Notes: generated by a model not told the origin, from the sequence alone. DNA of 64,000 nt from an uncultured Elusimicrobia bacterium (GCA_903880015.1 CAIRNS010000010.1:1-64000); one strand, 5' to 3'. Positions 24,603 through 33,517 are shown, counted from the stretch's first letter. Numbers and translations are program-made.

Positions 24603-24637
24603 GCGTTCCGTACCCCGCATGAAAGCGGGGGCAATCG
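24603..24637 (+). repeat. 35-nt direct repeat, copy 2
   Basis: Same element as 24463-24497 with C at the variable position, so that its hairpin CCCCGC-ATGAAA-GCGGGG is perfect. It ends 6 nt before the mature tmRNA 5' end and so overlaps the place where the ssrA promoter or 5' processing region should be. Confidence 0.75.
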
Positions 24638-24643
24638 ATATTT

Positions 24644-25023
24644 GGGGGTGAACAGGTCTCGACGGGAGTGAACAAGGTACAGGTGGCAGGTCCGAGTTGG
24701 TCGAAGGCTCGGTAATAAATCGACCAACAACAAACGACAAAGTACTGCCGTTTAATGCATTCCGTGGGTTTGCGCCTGCGGGTTTGCACTTGGCTGCTTA
24801 GGTAGCCAACGGAATACCCTCGACATCTGCTAAAGGGATATTCCGTCACCAGCAGATTAGTGCGTCGGCGCTTGTACCGTCGTCGGCGCATGAAACAACA
24901 ACGGAACTGGCTCTCGGATGATTGTTGCCGCTGCATAGTTTGAGAGCGAGATAAACAACGGCTATACCTGTAGGAACCTGGCTAAGACGCTTTCGGACGC
25001 GAGTTCGATTCTCGCCACCTCCA
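24644..25023 (+). ncRNA. ssrA: tmRNA (transfer-messenger RNA)
   Basis: 380 nt. The 5' end GGGGGTGAACAGGTCTCGAC and 3' end are the alanyl tRNA-like domain: GGGGGTG (24644-24650) pairs with CACCTCC (25016-25022), and the T-arm is GCGAG-TTCGATT-CTCGC. The tag frame is best read from AAC GAC at 24733, beginning NDKVLPF and ending GLHLAA with TAG at 24799-24801, 22 residues after the resume codon. The stop sits in a hairpin (TTGGCT 24790-24795 / AGCCAA 24804-24809), as in other tmRNAs. CCA is not encoded. It rescues stalled ribosomes together with SmpB, which is not in this window. Confidence 0.93.
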
Positions 25024-25034
25024 TATTAAATCTC

Positions 25035-26627
25035 ATGAAAAAATGTTCTCCACGTACATCTTTTTTTGCTTGCGCGCTGTTGTTGTTCCTGTCGTCCCTG
25101 GTGTACGCCGGCGGTAAAAAGTTTCAGGCGGTATATGACGGCGAGACGGTTAAGTCCGTCAGTGTGCGCATGATCGGCGGCGACACCTATATTTCCCTGC
25201 GGGATGTTGCGGGTATATACGGCGCGCGTCTTGCCTGGCGGCCGGTGACGGGTAAAGTCAGTTTGCAGATGAATAACCGCCAGCTTGATGTGTATCTCAA
25301 GAGCACCCGGGTGCGCATTGGTGCAAAAAAAGCACGGTTATCGTTGCCGTCTAAACTGGTCAAAAATGACGGGTATATCCCTTTCGATTTTGTTCTTTCG
25401 TCCGCCTTTGCCGATTTTTCAGAAACGACATCCTCATGGAATTCCGAGACCGATATTTTGACCGTCGCCCCCCGCGTCACGGTCGTTGCGTCGCGTTTTT
25501 ATTCCCGCCCGGCGGGAACACAGATAATTATCGAGCTGTTAGATGATATTTCCGGCGATGTCAGTGAGCAAAAAACGGGACAGCTGGTTGTCACCGTGCC
25601 GCGCGGCCGGGTAAAAGAAGAAACCATCCATGTGGGTGATTCCTCGATAAGCGACATGACGCTCAAGAACGACGGCCGTCAGGCGGTCATCACCATCGGG
25701 CTGTTGTCACCTGCCCGACTGGTTGATAAAAAAGTATTGGACAACCCCCGCCGTCTGGTGCTCGATGTTTCTGTATCAACCCTGACGGTTGCATCAGCGA
25801 CGGTCATTGCCGATACCGGAACTATTGTCCTTTCCTCAGGCACGGCACCCGCGCTTACGCCTGTTGCTGCTGTCCCTGTTGCCGCAGTCGTGCCCGCGAT
25901 TAGTGCAAAAGTTCGGCGTACCATCATTCTCGACGCCGGTCATGGTGGCGAAGATCCGGGGGCCATCGGGCCGAACGGTACCAAAGAAAAAGATATCAAC
26001 CTGGCCATTGTCTTTGAATTGAAGCGTCTGTTCGAAGAAGACGGCGGGTATCAGGTGATTCTCAGCCGTACCGACGATACTTTTATCCCGCTGGTCGAGC
26101 GCACCAGTTTGGCGAATGATAAAAAAGCCGATTTGTTTGTTTCCGTCCATTGCAACGCTAATTTCGACCGCAATGCGTCCGGTTTTGAAATATATTTCCT
26201 TAACGAGAACGCTTCGGACCCCGATGCAGCGGCGACCGCTATGCTGGAAAATTCGGTGGTCAAACTGGAAGGAAAACCGACAAAAAAACGCGCCCGGGTA
26301 CAGTCCCTCCTCTGGTCTCTGGCAATCAACGAGTTTATTAACGAATCCTCTGAGCTGTGCAGTTTTATTGCTGGCGAGGCAACCAAACACACCAAGGTGG
26401 CGAACCGCGGGGTAAAACAGGCGGGATTTTTTGTATTAAAAGGCGCGCAGATGCCGGCGGTGCTGGTTGAATGTTCCTTTTTAAGCAATTACGCTGAGGA
26501 AGCAAAGTTGAAGACCCGCAAATTCCAAGCCGGGATGGCTGATTCGATTTATGAAGGCGTAAAACGATACGAGGAACGCAGAGCAAAACTGGTGCGCGTC
26601 TATGCGGAAAGTCAGGAGCGTTCATGA
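25035..26627 (+). CDS. N-acetylmuramoyl-L-alanine amidase (AmiC-like)
   Basis: 530 residues with a signal peptide (ends SSLVYAGG). Order: a copper-amine-oxidase-like/stalk domain (about residues 30-140), an AMIN domain (about 150-250), a Ser/Ala/Pro linker, and Amidase_3 (about 295-510) with zinc ligands and catalytic Glu in ILDAGHGGEDPG, KEKDINLA, SVHCNA and LVECSFLSN. It cleaves the amide between MurNAc and the stem peptide during daughter-cell separation. The ATG is 11 nt after the tmRNA 3' end with no clear ribosome-binding site. It overlaps murI by 4 nt. Confidence 0.92.
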   Translation: MKKCSPRTSFFACALLLFLSSLVYAGGKKFQAVYDGETVKSVSVRMIGGDTYISLRDVAGIYGARLAWRPVTGKVSLQMNNRQLDVYLKSTRVRIGAKKARLSLPSKLVKNDGYIPFDFVLSSAFADFSETTSSWNSETDILTVAPRVTVVASRFYSRPAGTQIIIELLDDISGDVSEQKTGQLVVTVPRGRVKEETIHVGDSSISDMTLKNDGRQAVITIGLLSPARLVDKKVLDNPRRLVLDVSVSTLTVASATVIADTGTIVLSSGTAPALTPVAAVPVAAVVPAISAKVRRTIILDAGHGGEDPGAIGPNGTKEKDINLAIVFELKRLFEEDGGYQVILSRTDDTFIPLVERTSLANDKKADLFVSVHCNANFDRNASGFEIYFLNENASDPDAAATAMLENSVVKLEGKPTKKRARVQSLLWSLAINEFINESSELCSFIAGEATKHTKVANRGVKQAGFFVLKGAQMPAVLVECSFLSNYAEEAKLKTRKFQAGMADSIYEGVKRYEERRAKLVRVYAESQERS

Positions 26628-27418
26628 ACAGGCCGATAGGCATATTTGATTCGGGGCTTGGCGGGCTGACGGTGGTCTCCGCCGTCAGAGACCTTTTGCC
26701 CCATGAAAGCATTATATACTTTGGCGATACTGCCCGTGTTCCGTATGGACCAAAATCAAAAGAAGCAGTAACGGGGTATGCCCGGCAAATCGCTGCATTT
26801 CTTTTATCGTACGATGTGAAAATGATTGTTATCGCCTGTAATACCGCCTCCGCGTATGCGCTAAAAACGCTGCAAAAAAGCGTCGCTGTCCCGGTCGTTG
26901 GTGTGATTGAGCCCGGCGCACGCTATGCGGCCAGTATTTCTCACAGCAAGCGGATCGGGGTTATCGGTACCGAAGGCACTATCCGCAGCTTGTCCTACAC
27001 CGCCGCTATCAGCCGTTTTGACAAACGTGCTGAGGTTTTTACCCGGGCGTGCCCGCTGTTTGTTCCGCTGGTCGAGGAAGGATGGCTTGATCATCCCGTC
27101 ACGCGGCTGGTGGCGCGGGAATACTTGTCGCTATTCGCTCACCACAACATTGACACCCTGGTTCTCGGGTGTACCCACTACCCTTTACTCAAACCGGTGA
27201 TTGCAAAAATAGTCGGCAAAAGTGTTCGCCTCGTTGACTCGGCTGAAGCGACGGCGCGTCAGGTCTCCGACATTCTTATAGAAAACGATATCGTGTCCGG
27301 CCGGCGGCAGGCGGGATCGTATACATTTTATTCCAGTGATGCGCCGCAAAAATTTCAAGAGCTGGGCGAACGATTCTTAGGACGGCCGATGTCTGGCGTA
27401 AAAAAAATTATTTTATGA
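26624..27418 (+). CDS. murI: Glutamate racemase
   Basis: 264 residues, full length. The two catalytic cysteines are in IACNTASAYAL and VLGCTHYPLL, and the N-terminal GIFDSGLGGLTV is present. It makes D-glutamate for peptidoglycan. The ATGA overlap with the amidase gene couples cell-wall synthesis and turnover genes in one operon. Confidence 0.96.
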   Translation: MNRPIGIFDSGLGGLTVVSAVRDLLPHESIIYFGDTARVPYGPKSKEAVTGYARQIAAFLLSYDVKMIVIACNTASAYALKTLQKSVAVPVVGVIEPGARYAASISHSKRIGVIGTEGTIRSLSYTAAISRFDKRAEVFTRACPLFVPLVEEGWLDHPVTRLVAREYLSLFAHHNIDTLVLGCTHYPLLKPVIAKIVGKSVRLVDSAEATARQVSDILIENDIVSGRRQAGSYTFYSSDAPQKFQELGERFLGRPMSGVKKIIL

Positions 27419-27427
27419 GGAGGGCCT

Positions 27428-27787
27428 ATGAATTATAAGGTTTCCGTGGTTAAGACCTTTTCCGCTGCGCACTGTTTACGCGGCTACAAGGGAAAATGCG
27501 AGAATCTTCACGGTCACAATTGGAAGGTATGCGCGACGGTCAGCGAAAAAAAACTAAACAAAACCGGTATGGTTATGGATTTTTCCGATGTCCGGATGGT
27601 CATGGACACGGTGCTTGAAAAAATGGATCACAAATATCTCAACGAAGTCCACCCCTTTACCACGGTCAACCCCACGGCGGAAAATATCGCCGAATATATT
27701 TTCCATCAGCTCCAGACCGCGGAAGTAAAAGTGGAAACAGTGCAGGTGTGGGAAAGCGACACCTCGTTTGCGACGGTCAGCGAATAA
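27428..27787 (+). CDS. queD: 6-carboxy-5,6,7,8-tetrahydropterin synthase
   Basis: 119 residues of the QueD/PTPS family. Zinc histidines are in FSAAHCLRG and NLHGHNW and the catalytic Cys precedes ENLHGHNW. It converts dihydroneopterin triphosphate to carboxytetrahydropterin, the second step of queuosine precursor (preQ0) synthesis. It lies 9 nt after murI behind GAGGAGG and starts the queD-queC-queE run. Confidence 0.95.
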   Translation: MNYKVSVVKTFSAAHCLRGYKGKCENLHGHNWKVCATVSEKKLNKTGMVMDFSDVRMVMDTVLEKMDHKYLNEVHPFTTVNPTAENIAEYIFHQLQTAEVKVETVQVWESDTSFATVSE

Positions 27788-27809
27788 CGGATTCAGGAAA
27801 GCGATCAGC

Positions 27810-28457
27810 ATGAAACAACGGCGTACACGGGGCAATATGAAAGCGGTGGTCTTGTTTTCCGGCGGGCTGGATTCGACGACGGTTCTCTATGACGCGTTGG
27901 CGCGGGGCTATCGCTGCCATTGTGTGATTTTCGATTACGGACAGCGCCATAAGAAAGAGATTTTGTGCGCCGTGCGCATTGCCAAAAAACGCGCGTGTCC
28001 GTATCAGATTATCCGCATCGTTTTGCCCTGGAATCTCAGCTCGCTCATCGGTACTAAAAACCCCGTCCCCACAAAAAACTCTTTGCTCAAAACAGACGAG
28101 CTTCCCTCAACCTATGTCCCGGGTCGGAACACTCTTTTTATTTCTTTCGCTTTGTCCTACGCCGAAACAATTGGTGCGGGGACGATTTTTATCGGCGCCA
28201 ATGCGGTCGATTATTCTGGATACCCCGATTGCCGGCCCCAGTATTACACCGCGTTGAACCGGGTCTTGACCGCATTGGGAACCGGTGTTACGATTAAAAC
28301 GCCGCTTATCCATTTATCAAAAGCCCAGATCATCCGACGGGGAAACCGCTTGGGCGTTCCCTACGACCTCACCTGGTCCTGTTATCAGGGAGGGGAAAAA
28401 CCCTGCGGCGTCTGTGATTCATGTCGTTTTAGGGACAAAGGATTTGAAGAAGCGTAG
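27810..28457 (+). CDS. queC: 7-cyano-7-deazaguanine synthase
   Basis: 215 residues from the ATG at 27810; an ATG at 27837 is an alternative. The ATP-pyrophosphatase P-loop FSGGLDSTTVLYDA is near the N-terminus and the C-terminal zinc cysteines are in SCYQGGEKPCGVCDSC. It converts CDG to preQ0 with ATP and ammonia. The order queD-queC-queE fits pathway use. The GTP cyclohydrolase and QueF/Tgt are not in this window. Confidence 0.95.
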   Translation: MKQRRTRGNMKAVVLFSGGLDSTTVLYDALARGYRCHCVIFDYGQRHKKEILCAVRIAKKRACPYQIIRIVLPWNLSSLIGTKNPVPTKNSLLKTDELPSTYVPGRNTLFISFALSYAETIGAGTIFIGANAVDYSGYPDCRPQYYTALNRVLTALGTGVTIKTPLIHLSKAQIIRRGNRLGVPYDLTWSCYQGGEKPCGVCDSCRFRDKGFEEA

Positions 28458-28598
28458 CCGGCAGTTGTGCCAGTACTTCTCGTGGAAATATGTGGCAGAG
28501 AAGTCAGGTTCTTGCAGGCGATAAAGATACTATAAGCACGGATTTTGCTTGACCGGTAACATCATGATGCATATGCCGGATAAAACAGGGGGTACCGT

Positions 28599-29309
28599 AT
28601 GCGTACGACGAACACGGGTATAAAAGCACCGGTTTCAGAAATATTTTTGTCGCACCAAGGCGAAGGTGTTTTTGTCGGTGAATTGCAGGTATTTGTCCGG
28701 TTTGTCGGCTGTAACTTGCGTTGCGATTATTGCGATACGGCGGAAAATCAGGTTATTACCGAGCAGCAGCAGTACTTTTCGGTGGATGGTATTATTGCTC
28801 GGGTAAAAAAACTTTCAGGGGGGAAACCGATCACCGTTTCGCTGACCGGCGGAGAGCCGCTGCTCTATGCAGGATTTCTGACAAAACTGCTTCCCGCGCT
28901 TAAAAAAATGAAATGTAAAACCTATCTCGAAACCAACGGAACGCTTCCAGAACTATACAAAAAAGTAGCACGGTGGGTTGATGTTGTCTCCATGGATGTA
29001 AAGGTGGCTTCCGCCTGCAAAGCAAACTATTGGGCCGAACATCGTGCGTTCTTGCTGGCCGCAAAATCAAAAGCTTTTGTGAAACTGGTCATAACCGACA
29101 AAACAACCGTGGCGGAATCCGCTAAAGCCGCCGCCGTCGTCCGCGCCGTTTCATCGACCATCCCCTTTGTCCTGCAAATTGCATCCTCGGTCAAGCACTG
29201 CAAAACCCCTTCCCCCGAGACGGTATTCACCCTCACTCAGGCCGCCCGGAAAAGGATCCCGCACGCCTTCGCTTGCCCTCAAATGCACAAGATTTGGGAA
29301 GTTCGCTAA
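28599..29309 (+). CDS. queE: 7-carboxy-7-deazaguanine synthase (radical SAM)
   Basis: 236 residues. The radical SAM cluster motif CNLRCDYCDT (CxxxCxxC) is near residue 38, preceded by SEIFLSHQGEGVFVG, and SLTGGEPLL follows. It rearranges carboxytetrahydropterin to CDG, between QueD and QueC. The gene is separated from queC by 141 nt with no clear terminator. The ATG follows CAGGGGG. Confidence 0.93.
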   Translation: MRTTNTGIKAPVSEIFLSHQGEGVFVGELQVFVRFVGCNLRCDYCDTAENQVITEQQQYFSVDGIIARVKKLSGGKPITVSLTGGEPLLYAGFLTKLLPALKKMKCKTYLETNGTLPELYKKVARWVDVVSMDVKVASACKANYWAEHRAFLLAAKSKAFVKLVITDKTTVAESAKAAAVVRAVSSTIPFVLQIASSVKHCKTPSPETVFTLTQAARKRIPHAFACPQMHKIWEVR

Positions 29310-29352
29310 GACAGGAGATGTCTCGCTGGGTATGTGCAATCGTTCTGAGTAA

Positions 29353-29856
29353 TTAGGATAAAATATTTCTAACGGTGGTGAGGAGTCCGGTGGCCAGCTC
29401 GGTTGCTGCGGCGGTTATGGCAGGGGTGACAGGTTGTCCGAAGGTGAGGGTTTGCGGCTGAATGCCGATGATGGCTATCAGGCATTTGGTGTCGGCGGTG
29501 ATATAATCAACGAGGATCTTAAGCGGCATCATGTGGGTGGAAAAAGATATGCCGGCAATGTCGTCAGGATTGATAAATGAGATGGTGCCGGGAGTGTCGC
29601 TCGTGTCGGCTGCATCGATGATGATGAGATGAGATGGCGCAAACTTTCGTATTTCGCCGGTGATATTTTCCGGCGCGGTGTATCCGTAAAAGACCTTGAA
29701 AGTATCGGCGGTATGATTTTTTTCACACTCCTGGGCAACCATAATCCCCGCCGCGTCATCAGCCCTCAGTTCTGAGCCCACCCCCAGTATAGCCACCCGC
29801 GTAGCCCCCGCCAATTTCTCTCGCAACACCGTTAAGAGTTCCATTGAATTCCCCAA
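29353..29856 (-). CDS. hycI: Hydrogenase maturation protease (HycI-like)
   Basis: 167 residues of the HybD/HycI endopeptidase family: GVGSELRADDAAG with the nickel-sensing Asp/Glu, IIDAADTSD and FSTHMMPL. It should remove the C-terminal tail of the [NiFe] large subunit after nickel insertion. The tail of the large subunit at 31363-32568 follows the DPCFSCTDR|M pattern seen at the HycE cleavage site. The gene is last in the hydrogenase operon direction, 179 nt after the ferredoxin subunit. Confidence 0.88.
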   Translation of the reverse strand: MGNSMELLTVLREKLAGATRVAILGVGSELRADDAAGIMVAQECEKNHTADTFKVFYGYTAPENITGEIRKFAPSHLIIIDAADTSDTPGTISFINPDDIAGISFSTHMMPLKILVDYITADTKCLIAIIGIQPQTLTFGQPVTPAITAAATELATGLLTTVRNILS

Positions 29857-29878
29857 AACTTCCCTATCATTCCTATCG

Positions 29879-30025
29879 TGCGGGCATTGCCTCCGCCCGC
29901 ATATGTCTTCTTGCTTTTTTCTCCATTATCCGTGTGTTTGCTGTCGCGAATTTTACATCCGCACAATCATGTGTTTTATTCAAAAACCATGTATTTGTAG
30001 GGGCGAGCCTCGCGTCCGCCCGATA
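29879..30025. repeat. Two related G+C-rich palindromic segments
   Basis: A hairpin at 29879-29901 (TGCGGGC / GCCCGCA) and a segment at 29996-30025 (TGTAGGGGCG...CGTCCGCCCG) share the GCCTC-CGCCCG core. They fill most of the 179-nt gap between the protease and ferredoxin genes. They resemble REP-type intergenic elements; no coding potential is seen. Confidence 0.5.
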
Positions 30026-30035
30026 ATGTTATTCT

Positions 30036-30386
30036 CTACTTAATAATAACGCGCAATGAATCTTGCGACAAAGATGCCAGCTCGAAATCATGTGTTGCCT
30101 CGAGGGCCTTTTTCGGGCAGGATTCAACGCATTGCGCGCAATACACGCATTTATCCAACCTGATTTCGGCTTCAAACTGTTTGTCGGCGATTTTGTGAAT
30201 GATAATCGCATTCGACGGGCAGTCGCGCATGCATATTTTGCAGCCGATGCACTTATCGGAAAAAAAATTCAATTTTCCGCGGAACGCTTCCGGTTTTGCT
30301 ATTTTTACAAAAGGATAATTGTGTGTCGCGGGCTTTTTGAAAAGCGAACACAGTACTTCTTTGAGCATCGCGCCGGGCCACATCAT
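30036..30386 (-). CDS. Hydrogenase 2[4Fe-4S] ferredoxin subunit (NuoI/HycF-like)
   Basis: 116 residues from the ATG at 30386, chosen because it forms a 4-nt ATGA overlap with the preceding NuoH-like gene. Two cluster motifs, CIGCKICMRDCP and CVYCAQCVESCP, bind two [4Fe-4S] clusters. This subunit relays electrons, probably from ferredoxin, to the small subunit of the membrane hydrogenase. Confidence 0.9.
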   Translation of the reverse strand: MMWPGAMLKEVLCSLFKKPATHNYPFVKIAKPEAFRGKLNFFSDKCIGCKICMRDCPSNAIIIHKIADKQFEAEIRLDKCVYCAQCVESCPKKALEATHDFELASLSQDSLRVIIK

Positions 30387-31321
30387 AGAACCATCCCTTT
30401 GATAAGCAGATTGATCAGTATTTGCGTCAGCGCAATCGGCGCCAGATATTTCCAGCAAAATTCCACCATCTGATCAATCCTCATCCGCGCGAACAGGGTT
30501 CTAATCAAGCAGGACAGCAGTATGATGAACACAATCTTTACGATATACGCGGCGATAGCCCCTGCCAGCGGTAATCCAAAACCAAACGGAAGAAAAACCG
30601 CGGAAAACAGTGATGCGCCGACAACCAGTTCCATCGCAATGGCCATGCGGAACATAGCCAGCAGGCGTCCGCTGTATTCTGTAAAACTGCCGGCCACGAT
30701 TTCCGTTTCCGCTTCGGGAATATCAAAGGGAACTTTTTCCAGTTTCCCCTGTAAAGCGATAATCGACACAAAAAAGCCCAGCATATTGCAGGCGGCAAGC
30801 ACGGGGTGGATGCGATAAAAGGCGATCAGCCCTGACAGCGACCATGTATTGGCGATAATTGCCGGGGCAAGGACGCCTAAAAATAACGGCACTTCATAGG
30901 CGAATAGCTGGGTAAGCGAGCGGATGGCCCCGATCATCGCATAGAGCGATGTGGAATACCAGCCGGCAAGGAAAAAAGCGATGGTGGGGAGCGTGAGCAG
31001 GTATAAAACAACAATGATGTCGCAATCGAAGGAAAACAGTGACTCCGGCGACCAGAGCGGAATATACAAAAACGCTGTGGCAACTGCGGCCAGTGCGAAG
31101 ATAGGCAGACCTTTAAACATCAGCGGATTTGCTTCTTCCGGCATGATGTCTTCTTTGCCGAAGAGTTTAATCATGTCGGCCAGCGGTTGAAACCATGGCG
31201 GGCCGACGCGGTTTTGCAGGCGGGCGTACACTTTGCGGTCAATGAATTCAGCCGCCAAACTGATGACGCACAGAAATAAAAAACCGGGAAAAATAAAAAT
31301 AGCGAACAGGGAATGTATCAT
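30383..31321 (-). CDS. Hydrogenase membrane subunit, NuoH/HycD-like
   Basis: 312 residues with about 8 transmembrane helices. Conserved NuoH elements include YARLQNRVGPPWFQPLADM near residue 35 and PFDIPEAETEIVAG near residue 198, the loop facing the quinone/cluster interface in complex I. It anchors the hydrogenase module to the membrane arm and takes part in ion coupling. No clear Shine-Dalgarno is visible, so translation may depend on the upstream gene. Confidence 0.92.
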   Translation of the reverse strand: MIHSLFAIFIFPGFLFLCVISLAAEFIDRKVYARLQNRVGPPWFQPLADMIKLFGKEDIMPEEANPLMFKGLPIFALAAVATAFLYIPLWSPESLFSFDCDIIVVLYLLTLPTIAFFLAGWYSTSLYAMIGAIRSLTQLFAYEVPLFLGVLAPAIIANTWSLSGLIAFYRIHPVLAACNMLGFFVSIIALQGKLEKVPFDIPEAETEIVAGSFTEYSGRLLAMFRMAIAMELVVGASLFSAVFLPFGFGLPLAGAIAAYIVKIVFIILLSCLIRTLFARMRIDQMVEFCWKYLAPIALTQILINLLIKGMVL

Positions 31322-31362
31322 AGTATTCGTATGGCGCCGCGCAACCGCAGCACCCTAAATCC

Positions 31363-32568
31363 TTATGCTTTTATTTTAAAGTTTACGCCTCTGTTTTTTT
31401 TGTACCAGTCGATGCTGTAGGTTCGCAGTGCCTTCCAGTCCATCGCGCCCGCCAGTTCTCCGTCAGGATGATGCACACCGACAATCATGCGGTCCGTGCA
31501 CGAAAAACACGGGTCTATGGCGGCGATGACAATGGGAAAATCAGCCAGATATCCGTTTTCGAGCATCTTGGAAACGGATTGTAAATTCGCCAGCGTAGGG
31601 GCACGGACCTTCACCCGTTCCGGTTTGTCACTGCCATTGGATTTAACATAATGGAGGTCTTCACCCCGTGGCGCTTCGTAGCGGCTGGTCGCTTCGCCCG
31701 GGGCGATTTTGCGCGGCGCTTTGACGGCAATAGGTCCGTCAGGAAGATTGGTAAGAATCTGGCGGATAATGGCGTATGACTCCATCAGTTCGCCTACGCG
31801 CACCAGCGTCCGTCCGTAGACATCGTTGTGGGTGTCCGTGACAACTTTGAAATTCAGCTCGCCATAGGCCGCGTACGGATCGTCTTTGCGGGTGTCCCGG
31901 GGAAGGTTTGATGCCCGCGCGGTCGGCCCGACGGCTCCCAGTCGTTTGGCGTCTTCAAAGGAAAGCGTACCGACACCGGAAAGACGCTGAATAAGCGTTA
32001 CTTCCTGCGTCGCAATCTGGATATAATATTTTGTCCGTTCTTCAAGCGTATCAACGGCCTTTAGAATATCTCTTATGTTGTCCGCGTTTATGTCTCTGCG
32101 GATGCCTCCGATGGTGTTTATGGCGTAGTTGACGCGGTTGCCCGTCAGCATGGCCAGCAGGTCCATCACGATTTCGCGGTCGCGCCAGCTATACATGAGC
32201 AGGGTGTCAAACCCAATCTCGTGCCCAGCCACGCCGAGCCACAACAGATGGCTGTGGATGCGTTCCAGCTCGCCGACCAGTGAGCGGATATACGCCGCCC
32301 GTCGGGGAATCTCAAGTCCGGCAATCTCTTCGACGGCCTGGATAAAGCAGGTTGAATGCGTATGGGAACAAATACCGCAAATGCGTTCAATGAGGTACAT
32401 GTCCTGAAGATAGGTCCGCTCTTCGCAGGCCTTTTCTATGCCGCGATGATTGTAGCCCAGCTTCATCGTCATACTGATAATTTTTTCACCGTCTATCGTG
32501 ACGCTGAAACTTTCCGGCTCTTTGAGGGACGGATGCTGGGGACCGATGGGAATAGTTACTTTAGCCAT
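31363..32568 (-). CDS. Group 4 [NiFe] hydrogenase large subunit (NuoD-like)
   Basis: 401 residues. Both nickel-binding motifs are intact: L1 ERICGICSHTH (Cys64, Cys67) and L2 DPCFSCTDR (Cys354, Cys357). This separates it from NuoD and from hydrogenase-related proteins that have lost these residues. A 41-residue tail after Arg360 should be cleaved by the HycI-like protease encoded downstream in the operon. It reduces protons to H2, or the reverse, on the cytoplasmic face of the membrane. Start preceded by GAGG. Confidence 0.94.
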   Translation of the reverse strand: MAKVTIPIGPQHPSLKEPESFSVTIDGEKIISMTMKLGYNHRGIEKACEERTYLQDMYLIERICGICSHTHSTCFIQAVEEIAGLEIPRRAAYIRSLVGELERIHSHLLWLGVAGHEIGFDTLLMYSWRDREIVMDLLAMLTGNRVNYAINTIGGIRRDINADNIRDILKAVDTLEERTKYYIQIATQEVTLIQRLSGVGTLSFEDAKRLGAVGPTARASNLPRDTRKDDPYAAYGELNFKVVTDTHNDVYGRTLVRVGELMESYAIIRQILTNLPDGPIAVKAPRKIAPGEATSRYEAPRGEDLHYVKSNGSDKPERVKVRAPTLANLQSVSKMLENGYLADFPIVIAAIDPCFSCTDRMIVGVHHPDGELAGAMDWKALRTYSIDWYKKNRGVNFKIKA

Positions 32569-32601
32569 ATATATACCTCGCTTGACCCTTATCTGCGTTC
32601 T

Positions 32602-33054
32602 CTACGCTTCTTTTTCTTTCCAATCTTTTCGCAACGGATGTTCGTCTATCGGCCAGGTGTCGGGCAGCGGATACCGTCGTCCCGGATTTAATCCTTCAAC
32701 CTGCGTTCCCAGCAGGTCGATCAATTCCCGTTCATATATGTCCGCCGCCGGGAAGCGGTCGAATACCGTTTTGATAATGGGATTTGTTTTCGGTACGGAT
32801 GTTTTTAAGTCAATCATGACGCCGTCTTCGCGGGCGAGATGATAGATAAAGGAAAGCTGTTCGCCCTCGTCAAGCCCGGTGATGGTGCAGAGTATGCAAA
32901 AATCGGTTTTGTCGGCCAGAAAATCAAACAGCGTCCGGAACTGTGCGTAATCGACGGTAGCCGATAGCCGGCGGGCACGCTTTACCGTGCACTTTCCGTC
33001 AAGAAAAGGGAACTGCTGTATAAGCGTCTGTTGAATGTCTTGTTCAATGGTCAT
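32602..33054 (-). CDS. Hydrogenase subunit, NuoC-like (30-kDa subunit)
   Basis: 150 residues with the NuoC signature YERELIDLLGTQVEGLNPG and RYPLPDTWPIDEHPLRKDW. It binds the large subunit. In complex I the same piece is NuoC, and in HycE it is fused to the large subunit; here it is a separate gene, as in Ech and Mbh. Start after GAGGATATCC. Confidence 0.9.
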   Translation of the reverse strand: MTIEQDIQQTLIQQFPFLDGKCTVKRARRLSATVDYAQFRTLFDFLADKTDFCILCTITGLDEGEQLSFIYHLAREDGVMIDLKTSVPKTNPIIKTVFDRFPAADIYERELIDLLGTQVEGLNPGRRYPLPDTWPIDEHPLRKDWKEKEA

Positions 33055-33063
33055 GGATATCCT

Positions 33064-33516
33064 CTATTTCGTTGCGGCGGCTTCAGCAACTTCAAGACTG
33101 TGGAGCAATTTTACGACACCGTCAATAATCGCCTCGGGGCTTGCCGGGCACCCGGGAATATACGCTGACACAGGAATAACGGTATTGGTGCCGCCTCTAA
33201 TGTTATAACAACCGTCAAATACGCCGCCGGAACATGCGCAAGTGCCGACAGCCACAACAAACTTTGGTTCAGCCATCTGTTCGTAAATGCGCACGACGCG
33301 GTCGGCGATTTGTTTGGTTACCGGACCGGAGCAGACCAGCACATCGGCGTGACGCGGGCTTCCTTTGAGCTGAACGCCGAACCGTTCGACATCGTAGGTC
33401 GGCGTCAGAGCGGCAACAATCTCAATGTCGCAGGCATTGCACGCCCCCGTGTTAAAATGGATAATCCACGGGGATTTCATGCGCGCCCAGGTGAGAACTT
33501 TAGAAGCAAGCGACAT
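33064..33516 (-). CDS. [NiFe] hydrogenase small subunit (NuoB-like)
   Basis: 150 residues from the ATG at 33516, which follows AAAGGAG and lies 1 nt after the preceding stop (TAACATG). The proximal [4Fe-4S] ligands are Cys26 and Cys29 (ACNACDIEI), a Cys in GTCACSGG and Cys123 (IPGCPASPEAI). It passes electrons to the nickel-iron site. It has the short single-cluster form of group 4 enzymes. Confidence 0.92.
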   Translation of the reverse strand: MSLASKVLTWARMKSPWIIHFNTGACNACDIEIVAALTPTYDVERFGVQLKGSPRHADVLVCSGPVTKQIADRVVRIYEQMAEPKFVVAVGTCACSGGVFDGCYNIRGGTNTVIPVSAYIPGCPASPEAIIDGVVKLLHSLEVAEAAATK

Positions 33517-33517
33517 G

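Noticed and set aside
24730-24759. Alternative tmRNA tag frame ending TAV before TAA
   Set aside because: Its stop lies outside the TTGGCT/AGCCAA hairpin, and it lacks the conserved Asn-Asp start of the tag.
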